This document shows, piece after piece, positions 5,280-11,845 of a stretch of DNA of 11,940 bases. The translations under genes were made by a program, and so were the position numbers. The first letter of the stretch is position 1; every line of letters begins with the position of its first letter. Origin of the DNA: Chloroflexota bacterium. GTDB lineage: Bacteria > Chloroflexota > Anaerolineae > Anaerolineales > Villigracilaceae. The stretch spans positions 1-11,940 of the forward strand of contig JAJYOO010000039.1 in NCBI GenBank assembly GCA_021796155.1, read 5' to 3'. The notes below the pieces were generated by a model that worked only from the letters and a program-made list of their open reading frames with translations, made no database searches and was not told the origin of the DNA.

Positions 5280-7088
5280 ATGTCCACTCCCCTTTCCCGC
5301 TCGAAAGTCAAAAAGAATCAAACGTGGAATGCTGAAAGCGTATTTACTTCTCCAAAAGCATTCGATGCCGAAGTGACAAGTCTTGTCGAAAGTCTTGCCG
5401 ATGTAAAAAAGTATCAAGGTCATCTCGGTGACAGCATTCACATGTTCCTCGAAGCGATGGATGTCATCGAGAAGATTTCCAAGCGCGCGGCCAAGGTTCA
5501 GGTATATGCCAGCATGTCCAGCGCGGTGGACACAGCCGACCAACAAGGCGCAGCCAATAACGGTAAAGCCATGAGCGCGTTGGCTCAGATCGGTGCAGCG
5601 ACGTCGTTTATTGACCCCGAACTCCTGTCCATGGGCGAAGCGAAATTACGTCAATGGCTCAAAGATGATCCGCGTATGAAGTTATACGAGCATTACTTCA
5701 ATGACCTGTTCCGCAAGCAGCAGCATGTCCGCAGTGCAGAAGTGGAGGAGTTGCTCGGCATGGTGCGCGATCCATTTGGAAGCGTACGCGCCACAACGAA
5801 CATGTTAGCCAATGCAGATTTCAAATTTACGCCTGCCAAAAGCAACAAAGGCAAAAAGGTCGAACTGACACAAAGCACGTTCGACGCCATCCTCAACACG
5901 TCCGACCGCAAGGCGCGGCAAACGGCGTGGCAAAATTACAACGACAAATATCTCGAATACAAAAATACACTGGCAGGCAACCTCACCGCATCCATCAAAC
6001 AAAATGTGTTCAACATGAAAGCGCGCAGATTCAATTCGTCGTTGGAAGCCACGCTCTTCAACGGCGATGTACCCGTCGAGATGTTCCACAATTTGCTGGG
6101 CATCTTCAAGAAAAAACTTCCGCTGTGGCACAAGTATTGGCGCATTCGCCGCAAGGCCTTGGGCGTGAAGACACTGCATCCGTATGATGTCTGGGCTCCT
6201 TTAACGGACAAAAAGCACAAGGTCCCGTTTGAACGAGCGGTGGATTGGATCAGCGAAGGTCTCGCGCCCATGGGCGATGAATACGTCAGCATCCTGCGTA
6301 AAGGATGTCTGCAAGAGCGCTGGGTGGATTGGTCGCCGAACGCGGGCAAACGTCAGGGCGCGTTCTCGACGCGCGTCCCGAACGACACGTATCCGTTCAT
6401 CCTGATGAGCTACACGGACGATGTCGGCAGTATGAGCACACTGGCGCATGAACTCGGGCATTCGATGCACGCACATTTCGCCAGCCGCGCCCAGCCGATG
6501 TTCTATTATCTGTATCCGTCCATCATCGCCGAGACCGCCTCGAACTTTCATCAAGCCATGGTGCGCGGACATTTGCTCAACACGAAGACCGATAAATATT
6601 TTCAGATCGCATTGCTCGAAGAAGCCATGGACAATTTTCATCGCTACTTCTTCATCATGCCGACGCTGGCGCGCTTTGAACTGGAGACGCATCAGCGCGT
6701 GGAAAAAGGCGGGGCGCTGACCGCCGATTCGATGATCGAGCTGATGGCGGACCTTTTCAGCGAAGGCTACGGCGGCGAGATGAACCTGGACCGCGAACGC
6801 GTGGGCATCACGTGGGGCACGTTCACCACGCATCTTTACATTGACTATTATTCGTTCCAGTACGCCATCGGCATTTCTGCCGCCAATGCAATTGCCAAGC
6901 GGATTCTCAATGGCGTGCCGAATGCCGTGCAGGACCACATCAATTTTCTCAAAGCGGGTTCATCCAAGCCGCCGATGGACGTCTACAAGCTGGCGGGCGT
7001 AGACATGACCAGCACGCGTCCCATCGAAGATGCGTTCGATGTGTTGGAAGATTATGTTGATCGGCTGGGAGTGTTGACGGGAAAGTGA
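5280..7088 (+). CDS. pepF: Oligoendopeptidase F family zinc metallopeptidase (M3B)
   Basis: This 602-residue cytosolic-type peptidase would cleave short peptides. Length and architecture match M3B enzymes: an N-terminal helical region (about 1-115), a linker and a C-terminal catalytic domain. The zinc site is complete: HELGH at residues 390-394 in the context STLAHELGHSMHAHFA, with the third ligand Glu418 in IAETASNF. YIDYYSFQYAIGISAANAIA near residues 520-540 is the usual substrate-binding tyrosine region. The ATG at 5280 has an AAAGGAA ribosome site just upstream. No signal peptide is seen. It is intact, unlike several neighbours, and its TGA stop overlaps the beginning of a glmS 3'-end fragment. 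It is preceded by a REP palindrome and followed by the A+T-rich SNF2 operon, to which it shows no functional link. Confidence 0.92.
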   Translation: MSTPLSRSKVKKNQTWNAESVFTSPKAFDAEVTSLVESLADVKKYQGHLGDSIHMFLEAMDVIEKISKRAAKVQVYASMSSAVDTADQQGAANNGKAMSALAQIGAATSFIDPELLSMGEAKLRQWLKDDPRMKLYEHYFNDLFRKQQHVRSAEVEELLGMVRDPFGSVRATTNMLANADFKFTPAKSNKGKKVELTQSTFDAILNTSDRKARQTAWQNYNDKYLEYKNTLAGNLTASIKQNVFNMKARRFNSSLEATLFNGDVPVEMFHNLLGIFKKKLPLWHKYWRIRRKALGVKTLHPYDVWAPLTDKKHKVPFERAVDWISEGLAPMGDEYVSILRKGCLQERWVDWSPNAGKRQGAFSTRVPNDTYPFILMSYTDDVGSMSTLAHELGHSMHAHFASRAQPMFYYLYPSIIAETASNFHQAMVRGHLLNTKTDKYFQIALLEEAMDNFHRYFFIMPTLARFELETHQRVEKGGALTADSMIELMADLFSEGYGGEMNLDRERVGITWGTFTTHLYIDYYSFQYAIGISAANAIAKRILNGVPNAVQDHINFLKAGSSKPPMDVYKLAGVDMTSTRPIEDAFDVLEDYVDRLGVLTGK

Positions 7089-7118
7089 ACTTGTCCAAGA
7101 CGTTGACGGTGGATTGAA
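7087..7118 (+). pseudogene. glmS: glmS extreme 3' end remnant (glmS piece 3)
   Basis: The reading NLSKTLTVD-stop (7089-7118) repeats the end of glmS piece 1 (3217-3246). The nucleotides match except around the codons for T-L and in the stop codon. It begins within the stop codon of pepF, so pepF is fused directly to the last codons of glmS. It is too short to be a gene and is reported as a sequence scar. Confidence 0.7.
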
Positions 7119-7129
7119 AAACTGCTTGA

Positions 7130-7180
7130 TTGACAAAAAAAGTAAACGCAAGTTTTTATATTTTGGTTCTATGCTACAAT
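7130..7180 (+). promoter_or_regulatory. Candidate promoter region of the SNF2-Mrr operon
   Basis: TTGACA at 7130-7135 lies 12 nt beyond the glmS scar, in an A/T-rich stretch. An extended -10 (TG at 7172-7173, TACAAT at 7175-7180) lies about 45 nt before the ATG at 7225. They are too far apart to form one promoter; the extended -10 is the better candidate. The ribosome site AAGGAAGG (7212-7219) follows it. Confidence 0.35.
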
Positions 7181-7224
7181 TTTGTATCTAATTTCAATCA
7201 CATGATCGAGCAAGGAAGGTAACT

Positions 7225-7740
7225 ATGGCAGACACACAAGAAATTCGTTTGGCATTTATAGATGTCACGGTATTTTCTGATGGCTCAATCAGAGGGGGTA
7301 TTTTGACCACAGATATAGAAACTAAACCTTTTGAATTTAGAGTTACCAGTCCAATTAAGCCAACACAAATTCAACAAATACTTTATGGCTCATCATTAAA
7401 AGACCATGTATATGGTGAACTGATTTGTGTCCCTTTGATAAAGGCAACAAAGGAGAAACTCAGCATTGTTTTGGTTAAAGAAAATTATTTGATAGTTATG
7501 AGATCTCTTGTTTCTGTGCCAGTAATTTTTATACATCAAAACAACACACAAGTTGGAGATGGCATTAAGCCAGTAAGTCTTTCTGCCCATCGAAATTTTC
7601 AAAATGAATTGGCATATGCTCAAACCATCCTTACCCCAATTATGCAGAAGCATGATTTATTAGAGCCATTTGAAAGACTTAAGCTTGGTTTAGGCGAAGT
7701 TCATAGAGTTGGACTTGGTGAGGTCGTAAAAAATGGCTGA
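7225..7740 (+). CDS. Unknown 171-aa protein, first gene of the SNF2-Mrr operon
   Basis: I do not recognise this family. The start is supported by AAGGAAGG six nt before the ATG. The protein is mixed alpha/beta in appearance. The N-terminal half alternates beta-like segments (IRLAFIDVTVFSDGS, PFEFRVTS, SIVLVKENYLIVM) and the C-terminal half is helical (HRNFQNELAYAQTILTPIMQ), ending with the repeated words LGLGEVHRVGLGEVVKNG. No membrane segment, signal peptide or cysteine cluster is seen. Its last 8 nt overlap the start of the SNF2-Mrr gene, which implies translational coupling and a shared function, for instance as a subunit or regulator of the helicase-nuclease. Like its partner it is visibly richer in A+T than pepF on its left, suggesting the pair was acquired together. 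Confidence 0.75.
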   Translation: MADTQEIRLAFIDVTVFSDGSIRGGILTTDIETKPFEFRVTSPIKPTQIQQILYGSSLKDHVYGELICVPLIKATKEKLSIVLVKENYLIVMRSLVSVPVIFIHQNNTQVGDGIKPVSLSAHRNFQNELAYAQTILTPIMQKHDLLEPFERLKLGLGEVHRVGLGEVVKNG

Positions 7741-10135
7741 CCTTCGGGCGAGCATAGCAAAAGAATTATCCAATGTTCCTCGCCCCAAAATTTCAAAACC
7801 CATAAACTTAAGTATCGAGTCTCCCGAAATATGGGATAAAACTCAGGAAGTGGGAATCAGAAAAGATGTAGTGATTCAATCTCAGGAAGCAAGAATACCA
7901 CAGCCATCTTATGATGTAGCTTCTTCCGCAATTCCACTAAGAAGTTATATATCAACAATCAATATAAACCCATCATCAACAATGGAGTTGTTTGGGCTTA
8001 ATGTGGTTATTGCGCCAATAGATGTGGAGTTGGTTGATTCAAGAATTGATACGGAAGTCAAGGTTTTTCGTATCCCCTTTACAGCACTCGCCATAGAAAA
8101 ACTGAACATCTTTGGCATGAATTATGCAGATAAGCATTGGCACAAAATCGCAATGCCGAAAGATGATAACGCTCCTCAAGCTAAAGAAAAATCAAAGGAA
8201 CAAAAAAGGGAGGGCGATTTTGTTGAACCCAAAAAGCGAGGAAGGAAATCAAAGAATCCACAGCCACCACCTTCAATATGGGATTTGCTTTTTGCCGTAT
8301 TGCAGCCTCCTTTGAGTTTTGGTCAGTCTGAGAATCTTCTTTTACCAAGTTCACCATATCCTTACCAATGGCAAGGCATTAAGTTCTTGATGGACAATGA
8401 ACATGCTTTGCTGGCAGACGACATGGGAACAGGCAAAACTGTTATGACAATAGTCGCCTTGAAGATTTTGATTCAACAGACAAAAGTTCATCATGTGCTT
8501 ATTTTGTGTCCACCAAGCGTTTTGTACGAATGGAAACGTCACCTTGATGATTGGTCTCCAGAATTGACTTCTTATTTAATTCGAGGTTCACAGGAAATTA
8601 GAAAATCCTTGTGGCAAATGCCTATCCACATTTATGTCACAACTTATGACACACTAAAAGGCGATATTGAAAATGATGTTTTGCCCAACGAGAATTTAGG
8701 GCAGTTTGATGTTGTTATTTTGGATGAGGCTCACCATATCAAGAATATGAAAAGCAAGCGTTTTCGAGCAATAAAAAAATTGCAACCAGAGCGACGTTGG
8801 GCATTGACTGGTACGCCAATTCAAAACAAAATTGAAGATTTAGCGTCAATCTTTGAATTTGTTTACCCAGGTTACTTGACTTCATTTGATCTTCACCCTG
8901 AACAAATACAAGCGAGAATTAAGCCGTATTTTCTTCGCCGTCGCAAGAAAGAAGTTATGCCCGATTTGCCGCCCAAAATATATGAGCCTATTGAACTTGA
9001 ATTGGATGAGGAACAGGATATTGCATACAAGCAGGCAGAAGCAGGTATACGCAATGAATTTGACGAGGTCTTGGCTCGCGGTGAAAAAGTTACAAAACAA
9101 CACATTTTCGCCAAATTAACGATATTGAAGCAGATATGCAACTTTGCTCCCCGAAAATCCACCAGCCCTAAAACCGATTCTTTGAAAGAACGAATTGAAG
9201 AGATAATTGAGAGTGGTAATAAAGTCATAGTTTTCTCTCAGTATCTTGATGAAGGCGTGAGTAAATTAGAAAAGATACTCGGAACATACGGCGTTGCTAA
9301 AATTGTTGGCGGACAAACTGATGCGAATCGCAGGGGTGAAATTGAGAAATTTAAGAAGAATCCCGAAGTTCCAGTTTTAATTGCGTCAGTTCGTTCAGGC
9401 GGTGAAGGATTAAATCTTACCGAGGCTTCCTATGTTGTACATTTTGACCACTGGTGGAATCCTGCTGTAATGTGGCAGGCTGAGGATAGAGTTCATCGTC
9501 GCGGTCAAACAAAAGGCGTCAACATTTATTCTTATTGGATGAAAGACACAATTGATGAAAGGATACAGCAAAAACTTCGCGAAAAGGGCATTTTATTTGA
9601 AAAGGTGGTAGATGGTTTAGCAGAGGAAGGAATAGAAGAATTATTTACCGTTAATGAATGGTTAGAAATGTTTGGCGTTAAGAACGTCGAGGTATCCAAA
9701 AAACCAGTTGTTGATATCAAGATTTGGCAATCTATGGGTTTGTCAGAGATTCGAGAAATGTTATATGAAATTTCCCCGTCTGATTTTGAAAATTTGGTTC
9801 GAGACTTAATGCATTCACTGGGTTATCCAAATGTCAAAGTCACTGGAAAGAGTCATGATGGCGGAATTGATGTGCTTTCTACTCGCAATACAACCAATGG
9901 CATAGAACGAGTAGCTGCACAATGCAAACGCTATCGTGCAAATGTGACTGTTCATGCGGCAAGAGATTTTTTTGGCGCAATTTCGAATGACAAGAGTATT
10001 AAACAAGGTTTTCTCGTAACGACTGGAGAATTTACATTTGAGTGCTTGCAGTTTTGCCAAAGCAGCGGGATGATAAGAGCAATATCAGGAATTGAATTGG
10101 CAAAATATGTAAAGCAATTTGGTCTACGTGCATAA
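7733..10135 (+). CDS. SNF2-family helicase fused to Mrr-type PD-(D/E)xK nuclease
   Basis: The 800-residue protein has three parts. Residues 1-205 are an uncharacterised region ending in a basic, AT-hook-like stretch (KKRGRKSK, 167-174) before a proline run. Residues about 209-640 form a SNF2 motor: YPYQWQG (209-215), Walker A DDMGTGKT (Lys235), DEAH (331-334), LTGTP (358-362), FFLRR-like YFLRRRKKEV, IVFSQY, GGEGLNL (556-562) and QAEDRVHRRGQ (582-592). Residues about 680-795 form an Mrr-like restriction-endonuclease domain with Glu686 (DFENLV), Asp713 (HDGGIDV) and Gln730-x-Lys732 (AAQCKRY), so all nuclease residues are present. By family knowledge, such a protein would translocate on duplex DNA and cut it. 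Overlap with the upstream unknown gene and foreign-looking composition suggest a defence module. Known SNF2-containing systems such as DISARM include other genes not present here. Confidence 0.9.
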   Translation: MADLRASIAKELSNVPRPKISKPINLSIESPEIWDKTQEVGIRKDVVIQSQEARIPQPSYDVASSAIPLRSYISTININPSSTMELFGLNVVIAPIDVELVDSRIDTEVKVFRIPFTALAIEKLNIFGMNYADKHWHKIAMPKDDNAPQAKEKSKEQKREGDFVEPKKRGRKSKNPQPPPSIWDLLFAVLQPPLSFGQSENLLLPSSPYPYQWQGIKFLMDNEHALLADDMGTGKTVMTIVALKILIQQTKVHHVLILCPPSVLYEWKRHLDDWSPELTSYLIRGSQEIRKSLWQMPIHIYVTTYDTLKGDIENDVLPNENLGQFDVVILDEAHHIKNMKSKRFRAIKKLQPERRWALTGTPIQNKIEDLASIFEFVYPGYLTSFDLHPEQIQARIKPYFLRRRKKEVMPDLPPKIYEPIELELDEEQDIAYKQAEAGIRNEFDEVLARGEKVTKQHIFAKLTILKQICNFAPRKSTSPKTDSLKERIEEIIESGNKVIVFSQYLDEGVSKLEKILGTYGVAKIVGGQTDANRRGEIEKFKKNPEVPVLIASVRSGGEGLNLTEASYVVHFDHWWNPAVMWQAEDRVHRRGQTKGVNIYSYWMKDTIDERIQQKLREKGILFEKVVDGLAEEGIEELFTVNEWLEMFGVKNVEVSKKPVVDIKIWQSMGLSEIREMLYEISPSDFENLVRDLMHSLGYPNVKVTGKSHDGGIDVLSTRNTTNGIERVAAQCKRYRANVTVHAARDFFGAISNDKSIKQGFLVTTGEFTFECLQFCQSSGMIRAISGIELAKYVKQFGLRA

Positions 10136-10304
10136 AGCTGTCAAATATAAAACGACTTCAAAATTCGAGCAAAGTTTGCGGCAAGATAGAGTTGGGAAAG
10201 AGATTGCGAAAGGACCTCACCCCCAGCTCCTCTCCAAATGGAGAGGGGCGCGCATTCTCCCTCCCCGTTCGGGGAGGGTTGGGGTGGGGTAAAATGGCAA
10301 AGTT
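10136..10304. other. Intergenic gap between the SNF2-Mrr operon and the DUF559 gene
   Basis: The first 78 nt (10136-10213) show no gene, terminator or glmS-like sequence, so no matching right-hand boundary of the SNF2-Mrr module is visible here. The remainder is the G/C-rich inverted repeat described next. Confidence 0.5.
10214..10290. repeat. G/C-rich double-hairpin inverted repeat upstream of DUF559
   Basis: The outer arms, 10214-10227 and 10277-10290, pair imperfectly (11 of 14). Inside are two perfect stem-loops: CCTCTCC/GGAGAGG around AAAT (10229-10246) and CCCTCCCC/GGGGAGGG around GTTC (10259-10278). I know this repeat type, with its CTCACCCC...GGGGTGGGG ends, as a widespread dispersed element in environmental bacteria, often next to DUF559 genes. 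It lies 14 nt before the DUF559 start and may therefore control it. Confidence 0.8.
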
Positions 10305-10673
10305 ATGCCAGTCAAAAACATCATCCCAGGTCAAAGAGTAACAAAAGAAAAACTTCAACGCGCAAAAGACTTGCGCCGTGACATGACTCCTGCCGAAAAA
10401 ATCCTTTGGCAAGAATTGCGTGCGAACAAGTTGGGTGTCCATTTTAGGAGACAACAGATCATCGCGGGGTTCATTGTTGACTTTTACTGTCACGAGGCAG
10501 GGTTGGTCATTGAAGTGGATGGAGACATCCATGATTTACAAAAAGAAGAAGATGCAAGGCGAGAAAAGGTTTTGCAAAAGATGGGGTTACGAGTTACCCG
10601 TTTTCGAAATGAGGAAGTGATAAGGACACTGCCTGATGTTTTGAAGAAAGTCCGCGAATTGGTCAATGAATAA
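10305..10673 (+). CDS. DUF559 (Vsr-like) endonuclease-domain protein
   Basis: The 122-residue protein matches the full DUF559 pattern. TPAEKILWQELR leads the domain, followed by FRRQQIIAGFIVDFYC, in which Asp is a likely metal ligand, then LVIEVDGDIHD with the E-x-D pair, then DARREKVLQKMGLRVTRFRNEEV. DUF559 is related to very-short-patch-repair endonucleases and the PD-(D/E)xK superfamily; no biochemical role is established for these small proteins. The ATG is accepted on domain length, as no clear ribosome site is visible within the adjacent repeat. It ends 8 nt before the CrtC-like gene. Its constant company of the G/C-rich inverted repeat suggests that repeat and gene travel together. Confidence 0.85.
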   Translation: MPVKNIIPGQRVTKEKLQRAKDLRRDMTPAEKILWQELRANKLGVHFRRQQIIAGFIVDFYCHEAGLVIEVDGDIHDLQKEEDARREKVLQKMGLRVTRFRNEEVIRTLPDVLKKVRELVNE

Positions 10674-10681
10674 ATCAAACT

Positions 10682-11770
10682 GTGTCAAAAAATGTTCTCT
10701 TATCTGCATCTCCTGAACTTCTAACGCGCGAAGGTTTGACTGAAACCGTCGCCATCTGGGAAGATAGTCAGCGCGCGAGCACAGATCGCGGTTCGTTCGA
10801 GTGGTGGTATTTCGACGCACACTTCGATGACCTGACCACCGCGGTCATCGTCTACTCAACAAAACCTTTGCTCGAACGCAACGGTCCGTTCAAGCCAAAT
10901 GTTTCACTGACCATCACACGTCCGGACGGAACAAAACTTTTTCAATTCCCTATTTTTCCTGCCAGCCAATTCTCCGCATCCAAAGAAAAATGCGACGTGC
11001 GCATCGGTCCAAACTGGACACGCGGTGAGCCTTCGACAAGCTCAGGTCAACGTTTGCATAAATACGAAGTCCATGCCGAAATGGATGGTATCAGCGCGGA
11101 CCTGACCTTCACCGGCATTGCCCCGCCGTGGCGACCCGGCGTTGGCAAGGCTTTCTTCGATGGCCTCGATAATTATTTTGCATGGCTGCCTTCGATTCCG
11201 TATGGAACTGTCGAAGGAACACTGACCTATGATGGCCAGACGCATAAAGTTAAAGGGACGGGTTATCACGATCACAACTGGGGCAATGTCGGTTTGAACG
11301 ATGTGATGGATCACTGGTATTGGGGCCGCGCTCACATCGGCGATTACACGTTGATCTATGTTCAACAGATTGCGTCGAAAACTTTTGGTTACACCAGAAT
11401 GCCTGTCTTCATGCTGGCAAAGGGCAATGAGATTCTCATCGGCGATAGCGAACCGCTGACGATGCAAGCGCGCGACTTCGTCAAACACAAAAGCGGACGC
11501 GGCTATCCGCGTGAAGTGGATTTCAATTGGAATTCTGGAAATGAGTCCATTCGCTTGCGCTTACGCCAGCCAAAGGTCATAGAAGCGACAAGTTTGTTAT
11601 TGCTGCTGCCCAAATGGAAGCAATGGATTGTGAGATTATTTAGCAATCCGTATTATTTCCGCTTCAATGCAGAGCTTGAATTGGAAATCAACTTGAAAAA
11701 CGTCAAAGCCAAAGAACGCGGTTCAGCCTTGTATGAGATCATGATTCTTCAAGGGCAGAGACATCCGTAG
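10682..11770 (+). CDS. CrtC/AttH-like lipocalin-fold protein
   Basis: The 362-residue protein carries two hallmarks of the CrtC-type (hydroxyneurosporene synthase / AttH) family: EWWYFD at residues 40-45 and YHDHNWG at 195-201, in a beta-rich protein with no signal peptide. Carotenoid hydratases belong here, but so do many proteins of unknown role, and no carotenoid gene is nearby, so substrate and reaction stay open. The start is GTG at 10682, 8 nt after the DUF559 stop; no ribosome site is visible, so translation may be coupled. A small palindromic repeat inserted in frame adds EPSTSSG (residues 116-122). The TAG stop (11768-11770) is supplied by a REP palindrome, so the native C-terminus may have been altered. 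Confidence 0.75.
   Translation: MSKNVLLSASPELLTREGLTETVAIWEDSQRASTDRGSFEWWYFDAHFDDLTTAVIVYSTKPLLERNGPFKPNVSLTITRPDGTKLFQFPIFPASQFSASKEKCDVRIGPNWTRGEPSTSSGQRLHKYEVHAEMDGISADLTFTGIAPPWRPGVGKAFFDGLDNYFAWLPSIPYGTVEGTLTYDGQTHKVKGTGYHDHNWGNVGLNDVMDHWYWGRAHIGDYTLIYVQQIASKTFGYTRMPVFMLAKGNEILIGDSEPLTMQARDFVKHKSGRGYPREVDFNWNSGNESIRLRLRQPKVIEATSLLLLLPKWKQWIVRLFSNPYYFRFNAELELEINLKNVKAKERGSALYEIMILQGQRHP
11026..11046 (+). repeat. In-frame dispersed repeat encoding EPSTSSG
   Basis: TGAGC (11026-11030) and GCTCA (11040-11044) flank CTTCGACAA. The unit CCTTCGACAAGCTCAGG is one I recognise as a dispersed short repeat of many environmental genomes. In this frame it encodes PSTSSG, whose serine-rich composition contrasts with the flanking WTR and LHKYEV segments. 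It is probably an insertion in a loop between beta strands. Confidence 0.65.
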
Positions 11771-11793
11771 GTCACGCTTTAAGCGTGACCTAC
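11767..11793. repeat. REP palindrome, copy 3
   Basis: The perfect 13-nt arms GTAGGTCACGCTT (11767-11779) and AAGCGTGACCTAC (11781-11793) surround a T. It is identical to copy 1 at 4669-4695 except for the loop base, although about 7 kb away. It provides the stop codon of the CrtC-like gene and could also act as its transcript-end hairpin. Confidence 0.9.
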
Positions 11794-11795
11794 TC

Positions 11796-11823
11796 TTGAC
11801 AAATAGACGAATATCAATATAAT
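11796..11823 (+). promoter_or_regulatory. Sigma70-type promoter of the ArsR-family gene
   Basis: TTGACA (11796-11801) and TATAAT (11818-11823) are both consensus hexamers, spaced 16 nt apart, immediately after the REP palindrome and about 20 nt before the ATG at 11844. This is the clearest promoter in the window. Confidence 0.75.
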
Positions 11824-11845
11824 ACAAATCGAAGGTTATCAATAT
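11812..11845 (+). promoter_or_regulatory. Possible operator: direct repeat TATCAATAT
   Basis: TATCAATAT occurs at 11812-11820, overlapping the -10 box, and again at 11837-11845, overlapping the start codon, 25 nt apart. ArsR-family proteins usually repress their own promoters, so these could be binding sites. The words are A/T-rich and could recur by chance. Confidence 0.3.

Noticed and set aside
6201..6938. A long minus-strand open frame inside pepF
   Set aside because: It is the antisense shadow of a G+C-rich, strongly conserved coding region; the plus strand carries the clear M3B peptidase.
2947..7118. A complete Tn7-like transposon
   Set aside because: No TnsA-E homologue is visible and I could not identify transposon ends with TGT...ACA termini and internal repeats near the glmS pieces. 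Only the hotspot hypothesis is kept.
7225..10135. DISARM, BREX or a type I/III restriction-modification locus
   Set aside because: There is a SNF2 helicase and an Mrr nuclease but no methyltransferase, PglZ, specificity subunit or DrmB-like gene in the window.
10158..10532. A minus-strand gene opposite DUF559
   Set aside because: The frame runs across the G/C-rich inverted repeat and mirrors the DUF559 coding strand; its translation has no recognisable motifs.
10682..11770. Naming the gene crtC as a carotenoid hydratase
   Set aside because: Only the shared family motifs are visible; no carotenoid biosynthesis gene is nearby and the family includes many proteins of unknown role.
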